In this document: positions 25,001 to 35,656 of the stretch, piece after piece
How positions within the stretch are numbered: the first letter of the stretch is position 1
How the letters are laid out: each line of letters opens with the position of its first letter
Source of the DNA: Gelatoporia subvermispora B
Lineage: Eukaryota; Basidiomycota; Agaricomycetes; Polyporales; Gelatoporiaceae
Assembly (NCBI GenBank): GCA_000320605.2
Contig: KB445798.1
Coordinates: 893,037 to 957,036 of the forward strand
DNA length: 64,000 bases
Reading direction: 5' to 3'
The notes under the pieces: generated by a model
What the model was told of the DNA's origin: nothing
The model's input: the letters and a program-made list of their open reading frames with translations, nothing else
The model's database searches: none
Made by a program: the position numbers and the translations under genes

Positions 25001-28000
25001 CCGGAGATCTAGTCATGTTCGATGCCATCGGCGTGCGAAAGCAGGTGGACTTTGAGACCTTCCTTAAGCAGTAAGCCATGCCTTATACTAAATGCCGCCA
25101 ATGCATTGAACATTCCTCAGATTCACTGAACTGGAGGGACACGGCAACGATGAACTAGTCCAATATCTGCTCAATGCACCTGATACAGTGGATCGGCGCG
25201 TTCTGCAGAACGCCCCGGTGTTCGAGCGAGAGATCAGCCCTGACGGACATAATGCCGAGATGTCGCTGCGAGTCAAACTTTGTGAGCTTCACCAGCCACT
25301 GGAGGTTTTCCGCAGAATGGGTCTGCCAACACTGCGTTGGACACCTGCATGGAGCAACACATCTCCCACTGGTGAGATACACTTGTGGTCAACGTTCTTC
25401 ACCCACTGACGTTTGCTCATACCCTTGTCAGCCTTATTACTCAGCAGTCTCGGCCTCCGCGGAATGCCGACGTTTGAGACTGTCATAAAATGCTGCTCTA
25501 ATAGTCAAGAGAGTGTGCACCAGACTGCATTTGCGTTTTTGAGACAAAGTATGGAGTCGCTATATTCCGATATCGACCCCAGGAGCGTGGAGGAAACACC
25601 ATTCATTCCCGCCATGGATAACGGTACCTCACGCGTATGCAAACCGAAGGATGTGAGTGAACCGCTTGTGATTGTCTCAGTGACTCAAATGTGGTTAGGT
25701 CTATATGGAGAATCAGTGGTCATTGCTCGGGTTTCCAGTTGTACATTCAAGTTTACTGGTCGACAGCGTATTAGGCCCCAAAAACGAACTACTCTTTCGC
25801 TGTCTGCCTCGACTTGGTGTACAAGAGCGGCCGTCTACGGCCGCAGTGTTGAATGCATTGAGACGCCATCCTCCATCTGATAAGCCGGCCGCGTCCCGTC
25901 TATTTTCATTCTTGGCTCGCTATGGTACGGTGCGCTATATCGACGTAGTTGTGAAGTTGGCTAAGATCGTCCTAGACTTCGGCCCGAGCGACCTGAAGGC
26001 CCTATCGAAGATCCCATTCATACCTGTCGACGCGGGCCTATCTGATGGGACTCAGAGAGATGAGCTAGAGGACCGCTGCTTTCCACCATGCCGCTGCTTT
26101 TTTGGACAGCCGAAAAGGCCATACTACCGCAGAGTATTTGGCTACGTCGACTTTGAGGGGCCTGCGAAGACACTTCTCATCAATTGTGGGGTTCGCTACC
26201 AACCTCTAGCTGAAGATGTGGCGGAGGCGCTGATACGGCACTCTGAGACATTCTGGGAGGCCGCAGGCAAAGACCAGTGAGTGCCATTCTTTCTACCTGA
26301 AGTATCACATGACGTTAGCCGTTCTCTGTCAGACTTTTATTTGAGCTTCGCAAAATTGCATCTGATTACGACAGCCTGTCCTCTGAGCTCAAAGAGAACA
26401 TGAAGATGACGTTCATCGTCCCTGCGTCTGCGTGGAAGCCCCGTAAGAGTACATGGCGACGAGAAGGGCAGCAACCCGGACGCGTAGACGAGATCATTGA
26501 GTTAAAGAAGCCCTGTGACGTCATCATCATCGATGATCTGAGTAGTTGTGATCTACTTAGCGAGGGCTGCTGGACACATCCTCAAGACGACCTGGAAGGT
26601 ATTCTACGCGTCTCCGAATATATCAATATTTTCTGATCCATCAATATTTTAGTGTTTTATGTCAAGTTAGGAGCAACACTGCTCAGCAACCTTGTGAAAC
26701 ATTGCTATACACGGGAGGGTGAACTGCCACCTGATGAAGTCTGCAACCAGTACAGGAGGAAAATCTTAGAGCGATTACCGCTATTCCTGCATTACTTCGG
26801 ACATCAGCCCAGAGTTCCGTATGCCAAACTCAAGGAGGATGCCTACTTCGAGGTCCGGATGTGTCGAATCATCTATGTGCGGAAGTCTATCGGCGAGGGC
26901 GAGGAGACGTCATCACAGGGGGAAAAAGGTGACAAGACAGCCGCATGTGCAGAGGAGTCAGACAACGGGATCACCTTGTGGATTACCAGAAACTGCAACA
27001 GCGAATCAGACATGATGTACGAGTAAGTGACTTGCTGAATCTGTAAACAATGCATACCAATCTAACGACTGGTTGTTCAGCGTCGCTACATCTCTGTGTC
27101 GTTTGCTTTTTGAAGCGCCGAAAGCGAATGATTTTCTGTTATTTATGACAATGCTTTCTACTGAGCTGGCAGTTCTGAGACAGAGGGGATATAATGGTGA
27201 ATACATTTCTCTAGCATTCGCTCGTACTAACTTGTCATGTCAGTGGATGAGATCATCGGTCAGATGGAGAAACAGACCCTGGAGTTGGATGACGCTCTAG
27301 ACGACGAGCCGGGTTTGTTGACGTTTACATTCGGTACGATTGATTACACCATGTTCAACGATGATTAGGACCATCTATGGTGTCTGCTAGCAGCGCCCCA
27401 AGCATGACGGAGATGAACCCAGACGCACGCATGTCCGACAAGAAGGCCTCAACCTTGAAGAAGCTTCAAAACAAGTTCACGATCGGAGGCTCCATTTTCA
27501 CAAGTGTTCGCAGACGGACATCACCCGTGGTCCTTGAGCATCAATTTGGTAAGCAGTGACTATTTTGCGGGCTGGTATATTCATAAGGCTTGTTAGGACA
27601 TTATGTCCAGGATGTTATGAATAAATGCCAACGTGAGCGAGAGGAATGCTTGAGGAACGATCCACGACCCAAAGATAGCGCACAATCCAGCAAAGAAGAG
27701 TATTGCAATGCTCGCAACCCAATTTCACTCACTCTCAAGGGTATGCTGCACGCAGGTAGCTGAACGCACAGGTCTAATCACTGCTAATCACTTGCTATAC
27801 CAGGGGAATGCGAAGGCATTTCGTTTTACATCACGGCACGTGAGTAACACCGGAGATATTCTCGCACAACCTGGCTCACCCCATACCCGTGCGAAGTCGA
27901 ACGTGGACAGAGTCGCTCAGAAATTCACCCTGAGTCCCTGAAGAGATTTGCGACACTTTTGCTCAAACTAGGCCGAATTTTCCACCTTCAACCGAGCAGG

Positions 28001-28391
28001 CTCCACGTATTCTACCATGAGGAACGGGGCTTAATGGGATTCAATCGCAACAATGCGATATTCTTGAGTTTATATCATTTCGAATGGAAACGTGAGTCAT
28101 GGTCAATTGCTATGGGCTACGCATTGACTAGATGACTTTGTACCAGATGATGAACAAGTTCGTACTGGCAGCACTGACGCGGCGTTGATATCCTGGTACG
28201 TGATGGACCGCCCAATTGTGTCTATCACTGGCCTAATGAGTGGTGCTAGGTATTTTGTCATGGCTCACGAGATCGCTCACAATATGTTCTCAAACCACGA
28301 TGAGAATCATGAGCTTCTCTTCTCGGAGATTTGTCAGAGATATTTGAGGGATCTGCTCGCAGAGCTATCTAATGGTTATGCATCCGTGTGA
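22028..28391 (+). CDS. Sacsin-type GHKL ATPase / DUF3684 protein with C-terminal HExxH motif
   Basis: Large fungal protein of unknown role. The ATP-binding (Bergerat) fold is complete: VFRELLQNSDDAQARHVEI (N-box, about 22153-22210), VRNDGDLFSDDDW (G1-type, about 22383-22420) and, after splicing, KVGGFGVGFYSVFSV (G2). The DUF3684 body follows: MTVKGISAIR (about 23075-23103), one long exon 23950-25072, then exons to 26278, with GVRKQVDFETF, GLPTLRWTPAW, ALSKIPFIPVDAG, INCGVRYQPLAEDVAEALI, ERLPLFLHYFG and CRLLFEAPKANDFLLFMTML. The last exons read YHEERGLMGFNRNNAIFLS and FVMAHEIAHNMFSNHDENHE (HExxH codons 28266-28280), a zincin-like metal site plus extra His. Stop at 28389-28391. The upstream exon (from about 22028, LVDVNHRGLIINGFARYPVK) has no in-frame ATG, so exon 1 is unlocated. 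About 15 short introns, no clear disabling change; the stretch at about 22640-22800 is hard to join. Confidence 0.78.
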
Positions 28392-28829
28392 TACCGTTGT
28401 GTACAACAGTATTGCGCATTACTTGGGCCTGTACATGGAGTGGTGGGCATGAGGCATGAGATTTCACACCTTGAGTCAGAGTCATCTTGAGCGACGCCAT
28501 GTACCTTCCAAGGCTGAGCACTCCTGGCCATGAGTATGACGGTCCCGCCATAATAGTACATATGGCTATGGCGCCAGGCGATCTGAGGACAGCGAGTATG
28601 ATCAATCCTGAGATATCGACGGTACTCAGGTGCTGTATTCGATCTCATAAGTCGTTCAAGGCGTGTAATGTTTGCATTTGCTCACATTTATGTTAGTGTG
28701 GCGCCTATATGGTGCTGTTGACACGGGGGGTGCGTGGCGCGCCGCCTGCTCTATCCGGAATTGCGACCTGTGGTTTACACTACCTACGAGTTTGTTACAC
28801 CTATTTGATACAAAAAAGAAGTATACACC

Positions 28830-31274
28830 ATGGCGACGCCTTTGAGGATCGCTGTTCAGCCGGTAGATCCTCGTTACTTAGCGTCACCATCAACAGACCT
28901 CGCCTCGGCACCCGAGAGTCCCTACTTAGCCGTGGAACGTTCAAACGACAGCCAGCATACTGTTGTAGGGTCCGAGTATGACCATGCATCACTGGGGCTG
29001 TCAACCGACGCAGACGAACGTCATCCACCTCCACCCGGCGTAGGGACTCCCACTAGGGCATATCTCGCGTTACCATTCTCACAAGGCGGGTTATGCTCTG
29101 ACCGCATAAGCGAGGATCATGATGATGTATTCATCTGCATTATAGAAGCTGTTGGGATTTGTAATCCCGTACCCATTGCGCTGCCCAGAAAGATGATTCA
29201 CAAGCCTGGGTACCTGCTCATTGACGAAGTCAAGTTGATTGAGAAATTTGCAAGCAGTGTCATGGGCGAGAGATACGGACCGCACTCGAACAGGTAGATG
29301 GTCACATATATAATATAATTGCGTTTATTAACCCCGCGATGGCAAGAGTGGTCCAATCCAACAGGTTGATTCTCCGGGCGGGCATTGATAACTTCCCTGA
29401 GTAGGTCAGCTTTGTACGTCCTGCTTCGGACGTTCTCATTGTTAACCTCAGATTACCTCTACCGTCTCATTGGACGTGCTGCACACATCCTGAGGGGATC
29501 ACATACTTGTGCTACCAAACCGAGGAAATGGTATGTGTCTGTCGCTCTAACTGAAGTATTTTTCCTATGCAGTCTTTCGTAGACTGTCTTCACAAACGGG
29601 GGCAACATTTCGGGCGTTTATCTGAACGATCTGGCAGTAATTGCGAAGACATTGTATGACGACCTCCACGTGCGGGGTATGCAAACAGCACCAAGAACGG
29701 AGTTATTTCTAGGAGCCGACAGCTCAGGCTCTCGTAAATCGTACTCGGAATATGGATACTACTTCGTCGACAATGACCGTCGCGTCACTTTCTGGTTGCA
29801 TGACATTGACGCTAAGCCTCTATATGAAGGAGTGCAAGGGATAGAGTCACACTCTGATATCAGTACGTCCACCTTCGATATGGCGATCGTAACATTCACG
29901 GGTCGGCCAGAACACTCGATGGAAGCGCAGTACTGGTGGAGTCGATTTCAAGCTTACTCACTGAGCAAAATAATTTAAATCTGATTAGGAGACATTGTGA
30001 GGCATTTCCTCATAATCGCTCAATCTCGAGACGCGTGGTGGATGAGCTTCGGGCTATGGTTCTACACGCTAGTGCTGGTATGCCGAATTGATCACCCTGG
30101 AAAGCCTCACATTACTCCTCTCATGTTAGATACTCTGACGTCGGACACATCGACCTCTCCTTTTGACAAGGAGGAACTCGCAACAATCCTGACCCTTCTT
30201 GACTCCATCGAAGGTGCTGCGCATATCGCTGATTGACTTTCCGTACTGATTTGCAACATATAGCAAAGATAGGAAAACAGGACACAAGTATGGCATGCGT
30301 GATATGTAGGTGTTGTGAGCAAACGATGCAATACTTGGCTTACTTATGTCATGACAGCCCGATTCATGGCAACGTTCGGTATATATGTCATCGCGCAAAA
30401 GTCCCAATATATGCATGACTCTACCTATTTACAGCAAAATCAAGATTCTACAACTTCTACGGCCACTCAAATGCTCGTCTCAACTCTGATCAGACACTGT
30501 ACCAATCAAAACAACATAAGCGCGGCTGCTTCATGCAGTTCGTGTCATGGTGGTTGTTCAAAGCTCCAGAGGGCCATGCGCGCGAGTTCAGCAAAGCATG
30601 GGTGGACCGCATTGTTCACAGAGTCACTTGGAAGCAGTTCATGATTAAGCTAAGCGAGGAATGGCAGGAATATACCCTCTTTGTGCGTATTGCGGTATGT
30701 GATGATGGATCCTTGGCTAACTGGTACTGAAATTTCGAGGCTACGGTACTGCTCAATGCGAATGTTGCATTCTTATCAGTGCCCGGAGTGATCAATGGTG
30801 ACTCCCCGGCACAATCAGCTGCACAGATTGCGAGTTACATGTCCATCATCATGAGTATAGGATCGATCCTTCTTGGTCTATTACTTGTGCGGCAAAACAG
30901 AACAGCGAAGAAAGACCAAGTCATACCGGCTGTGAGTGACTGCCCCCATTTCCAGTTCTGCATACATTGACCCCACATAGGTGGAGTTTCTGAACAAACT
31001 CACAAAGTCCCCCTTGGGCATCGAGTCTCTTGCATATATCTACAGCCTACCCTATGCACTTTTAATGTGGAGGTCAGTAGCCACATTTCTGAGACGACCA
31101 AGCTGATGGTCCTTCGCTGGCAGCGTGGTTTCCTTTGTCGTCGCGGTTGCAATTCTCGTATTTGACGGTACAACAGTTGCTACACGTGTGTCGACCGGCA
31201 TTGCGTCTGCGGTTGTAGCCGTGTTTGTAGGTTGGTCCATTGCCATAGCATGGGAGTCGTCGAAGAATCATTGA
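28830..31274 (+). CDS. WW-like domain / C-terminal multi-TM protein, copy 2
   Basis: Paralog of the gene at 16.1-18.6 kb. The ATG at 28830 (context ACACC ATG G) gives MATPLRIAVQPVDPRYLASP and a first exon ending SSVMGERYG. The WW-like segment is LPLPSHWTCCTHPEGITYL (about 29456-29515). Matching blocks follow: FTNGGNISGVYLNDLAVIA, YGYYFVDNDRRVTFWLHDID, EAQYWW, PHNRSISRRVVDELRAMV, DTLTSDTSTSPFDKEELATI, FYNFYGHSNARLNSDQ and KAWVDRIVHRVTWKQFM. The C-terminal hydrophobic part is highly similar to copy 1 (LNANVAFLSVPGVI, SIIMSIGSILLGLLLVRQNR, SLAYIYSLPYALLMW). The stop is at 31272-31274. The N-terminal 120 residues are unrelated in sequence to copy 1, while the C-terminal half is conserved, so constraint seems to lie on the membrane part. 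Confidence 0.7.
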
Positions 31275-31687
31275 AATTTCATCGATATAATATATACGAT
31301 TCTCGTTTTGCTTACTACCAGATCCCATGCTTTCCCAGACAATCCCATCTCTCCTTCCGTATTTAGCATTGGTGAAATGCTTGTGTATGATTCGGGTACT
31401 ATCAATTACAGACCAGATAGCTCTACACCGGTTCGTGTCCGTCCGCGCAAACCGTCCAAATTATGAAGTACATGAAAGAAGGAACACGTTCACTTCCCAT
31501 CAATCGTCAATTTTGTTTGCATTACGACGGACGCGAAATTGACGAAGCAGGCACGGGTGCCCCTGGTATTAGCTCGAGTGGGATATTCTCAGAAGTATCA
31601 AGACGGGGAGTCAAATTGCGGACATGTCCCCATAGCACAGGTAACCATGAGAAGCAGCACACGTATGCGGACTCCTCACTTGGCGGA

Positions 31688-32958
31688 TCAACATGCAAGT
31701 GACACTGGGAGACGTGGCGGAGTAAGTCTAGCATCAGAGCGCATCAATACAGGAAAGGTACATACTGGCCTGTCCTGACCGTAGGCAGTCTCCCCGCGTA
31801 CGAAGTGAGACCTGCGAGACTTGCAAGATGGACGAGAGCTCACGCCATCATGGCCCTCGTGATCATTAGCCCCCGCTTCACTTGAGGATGTGCTCAACGG
31901 TTCCATGTGTGAATGTGAGAGGGCTGGAGACGACCCTGCCTCAGCATCTTGACTGCGTGGACGCCAGGGTCGTCTCCGAACCTTACTCGGAAGCCGGAGG
32001 CCGTTAACAACGCTGGTCCTAAATCGTTGCTTGAAAGTAGGGGTCAGGGTGCCGACACGTTGAGGTTCACGCTCTCGATGTGGATCTGCTGGGTAGATAT
32101 GTGCATCGGATCGAGGCTTCATGAACGTCCCGTTGATGGTGGCCGTTGTAGCGGGAAGCGGGGTCGCGAGATCATTTGAACTAGACTGTCCATCCGATAA
32201 ACCATTGTCAGTTGGTTGATCTCCAGCATTGGTCAAATCGTTATGCGTGCCAGCAGACTCACCGTGACAGGCGTCGTGGCACCTTCAGAAGATGAAGTCG
32301 TTTCGGTTTCGGTTTGCTCAGGTGTGTCCTCCAGCGAACCGCTTTGGCTAAAATCAGACAGACACAAACAGAAGACAATAGGCTACTGGACTCACCCAGA
32401 CTCATGTGAGGCTTCTACCTCAATGACGGCCCTGACGCATCGGTGGGACGACTCCTGACCCGACGGACTCGAGGTGCCCAATTGCAATATATCGCCATTC
32501 GTGAGCTCCGTCAGGAGCGACCCAGGCCCCTCCTGCGATAGTTGCCTGTCCTGAACGAAGGTCGCAAAGTCCGTCTTATCAGGCGCAACGAAGAGCTTGC
32601 CAGCTGCATCGACCGAGAGCTTCACGTGTGAACGGTCAACCGCCATGGTCATGAATGCAACCCTCTTAGACGCCTTGGCGTTCGCAGCGACTCCGATGTC
32701 TCCGTACTTGGTGAAATATCGACCGAGCTGTATGGGTTGTCCTGGCACGAGCTCACGTGTGATAGGGTCGAACTGCAAGGCATCCGGTGATGCGGGGTCG
32801 GGCTTGAGTCGGACAGTGCAGGTCGCCTTGGGCGGAGTGTTGGCGCTATCGGCTGACGAAATGGAGCCATCTTGAGCATCTTGTGGAGGGTCTCCTTCAC
32901 CCATGCTCCTTGATCTATGAGCTTGCGCCACAAAATGTGGAGATAGACTGCTTTTCAT
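31688..32958 (-). CDS. FHA-like protein, copy 2, with degenerate phosphopeptide-binding loops
   Basis: Paralog of the FHA gene at 19.1-20.4 kb in the same position relative to its WW-like neighbour. The first in-frame ATG is at 32958 (MKSSLSPHFVAQAHRSRSMG). Shared blocks: VRLKPDPASPDALQFDPITR, LGRYFTKYGDIGVAANAK and LTNGDILQLG. The SRxH element reads VDRSHVKL (Ser to Asp) and the SGTFV loop reads TDFATFV, so two residues normally needed for phosphothreonine binding are changed. Exon 1 ends about 32404 and splices to an acidic, Thr/Glu/Ser-rich exon (GSLEDTPEQTETET). The last exon runs from about 32220 to the stop at 31688-31690 and is basic (PSKVRRRPWRPRSQ). It may no longer bind phosphopeptides. 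Confidence 0.65.
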
Positions 32959-33833
32959 AGTGTTCAAGGAAAGGTCAACAGGTGCGACGCACTACTTACG
33001 GTTGCAGTGAGCGGGATTGTGATGCCCTGGCTGTGTTTGCGCCGGCGACGATGGGTTAATGTCTGACGGAGTGTGGGCTTGAAGATCACTCTCAGTTGCT
33101 GATCTACATGAGACGTATGTAGGCTTAGGTGAGAGCACAGTATTAGCGAACTGGTTGACCACGAGGCTTATGTGTGGCTGTGGCCGCGGACAGGTCCTGC
33201 CCGTAAACTTTAATGGACGAAGAAGTTTGGCGCCCACATATTCGAGATATACATGAGTAGGAGACACGCACAATTCTAGCGATAATGTTTCACTTCGCCG
33301 GTGATATCAACGCTGCACACCCTAGCCCACAAGATAAACATTCTGCGCAAACTTTGTAGAGGTTCTAGTGCCTGTTCCTGGCATACTACGGTACGTGCCG
33401 AGTAGGTATTAGATATTCAAACAGCTGCGAGGAGTTAATCAAAAACAATTGATATTCCTCAGACAAACATGAGACTCCGAGCGAATACAGGCGAGAAGAT
33501 GTTCGCATGAGAGCATGTTGATCGAAATCTTCGGTAATTTTTAGGCCACCAGCCAAAACAGAATGCTCACGTGATGGGCCGCATTGGGCGCTACAGATGC
33601 CGAAAGACGCCCTATGTTCCGGGATCGCGGGCCGAGAGAAAGCCGGAGCTATTCGGCCGCTGAGGCTAGCGCCAGCCAATGGGATCGTGTGCGTTAGGGG
33701 AAGTTGACGGGAAGACCCGGGCTCCTTCCTCTTTCGTCTGCGCCTTCATCGTCGCCTTCGTTCTCTCCGTCATCGTCGCCCGCATCCTTCACTTCCTTTC
33801 TTCATCGTCCTCAACGTCCTCTCGCTCGCCACG
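32959..33833. promoter_or_regulatory. Divergent promoter region between FHA copy 2 and SDHB
   Basis: Separates the start codons of two divergently transcribed genes. The 110 nt before the SDHB ATG are pyrimidine-rich (runs of TCNTC, about 33720-33825), a common feature of highly expressed fungal genes near transcription starts. No specific operator recognised. Confidence 0.45.
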
Positions 33834-35217
33834 ATGCACGCCGCCCTCGCTCGTGCGTCCTTCCGTCCCACCATGACCGCTGCCCGTGTCGCGCGGCCAG
33901 CGCGCGCCTTCGCGTCGTCTGCGCTCCGCGCACAGGCTGTCCCTACGGAGAAGCCGGTGCTGGAGAAGACGTTCAAGATCTACCGCTGGGTGTGTAGCAT
34001 TTCTCAAGCCATTTGACGGGCACCCAGCGGCTGACAATGCTCTGTAGAATCCTGATGAGCCGGACAAGAAACCGACACTGCAGAGCTACACCATCGACCT
34101 CAACCAGTGCGGACCCATGGTGAACCCCTTAATCTCCGCAATGCGCTCAGTACTTATCGTCTATCCTTCATATCTCATCTTGTCTACCGCCTGGCACAAT
34201 AGGTTCTTGACGCGCTCATCAAGATCAAGAACGAGGTCGACCCGACGCTCACCTTCCGCCGCTCATGCCGTGAGGGCATCTGCGGCTCCTGTGCCATGAA
34301 CATCAATGGCCAGAACACACTTGCATGCCTCTGCAGAATTGACCGCGACACCAAGGAGTCGAAAATCTACCCCTTGCCGCATAGTGAGTGTCTGCCTTCC
34401 TGGTATTGTGCCGTTCCCTCGGTTACCTATGCTCGCCGTGCTCTGGGGCCTCGACCCTGCGCATGTCATTATCTCCGGAACGTCGCGTCGGCATACATCG
34501 GACACTGTTACGGCACACCCGCAAGTTCCTCCGCACGACGGCTTCTTGCCGCGTTAATGACGATGATGATTTTGACCACCGGCGCCGGTCGTGTGATCAC
34601 GTGTTCGCGCAAGAAACTATCTTTGACGAACGTAACACTTCTTGTCATCACTGGCAGTTCTAGACTGCCTCCCGACAAACTCATGAGAGCTGGCTGTGTG
34701 CTCGTATGCATGGTGCTGATATGTTCTCCGCCCAGTGTACGTTGTGAAGGACCTGGTCCCCGACCTCACCCTCTTCTACAAGCAATACAAATCCATCGAG
34801 CCCTATCTCAAGAACGACAACCCGCCCGCAGACCGGGAGTTCCTGCAAAGCCCTGAGGACCGGAGGAAGCTTGACGGGTATGTTCTCCATTCCGTTTCCG
34901 CCCATCGCTACTCACTGACACGTCCCGTCTCACCCGATAGCATGTACGAGTGCATTCTCTGTGCGTGTTGCTCGACATCATGCCCGAGCTACTGGTGGAA
35001 CCAGGACGAGTACCTCGGCCCGGCGACACTGATGGCGGCCTACCGCTGGATGGCCGACTCGCGCGACGCCTACAAGGCGCAGCGCAAGGAGAAGCTCCAG
35101 AACGAGATGAGCCTGTATCGATGCCACACTATCTTCAACTGTGCGCGCACGTGCCCGAAGGGTCTCAACCCGGCCGCGGCGATCGCGAAGATCAAGCTCG
35201 AGCTTGCCGCGGAGTAG
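33834..35217 (+). CDS. SDHB: Succinate dehydrogenase iron-sulfur subunit, mitochondrial
   Basis: Complex II subunit passing electrons from the flavoprotein to ubiquinone at the mitochondrial inner membrane. Five exons keep phase: 33834-33989, 34048-34119, 34203-34383, 34736-34877 and 34941-35217, giving 275 residues, the usual size. The first about 35 residues are Arg/Ala/Ser-rich without acidic residues, a mitochondrial presequence. The [2Fe-2S] site is CREGICGSC followed by a Cys after NGQNTLA. The [4Fe-4S] and [3Fe-4S] clusters are bound by [17 protein letters not shown] and [17 protein letters not shown]. Intron 3 (34384-34735, 352 nt) is far longer than the others. This is the best-conserved housekeeping gene in the window and, as the known target of SDHI fungicides, readily matched in databases. 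Codon use is strongly C/G-ending, unlike neighbours, consistent with high expression. Confidence 0.97.
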
Positions 35218-35656
35218 GTGGTAGATGTGGACTTAAAGCTAGGTGCTTTAAGGCGTCTCGATGACATGAATGGGGCGGCTTGTGCGGAGCTGATTGTGGA
35301 CGTGTGGTTTCTTTTATATCCTGTATTTCTTCGAGCATTGAACACGCAGCAATTCCGTATCATCCAGTAGGGTCTTGCAGTGAGAACTGTCCAGCCATCG
35401 AGAAAGTCATCGTCAATGACGCTGATATCCTATTGGATTCTTGGATTCTTGCACCAGCTGTGTCCGCGCGGATTGCGGCGTTGAACTTACCTGGCGCTAC
35501 TAGACATGATGTGGACGATCGGTTTGTCCACGAAATGGGTACACAACACGCGACAACGTAGATATGCATAAAAATACATGACACGTCAGGAACACAAATT
35601 GCCAGGGGCCATCCATCCTGCTGATTTGTGAACGCGCAAAGGCACTCGATGCCACA

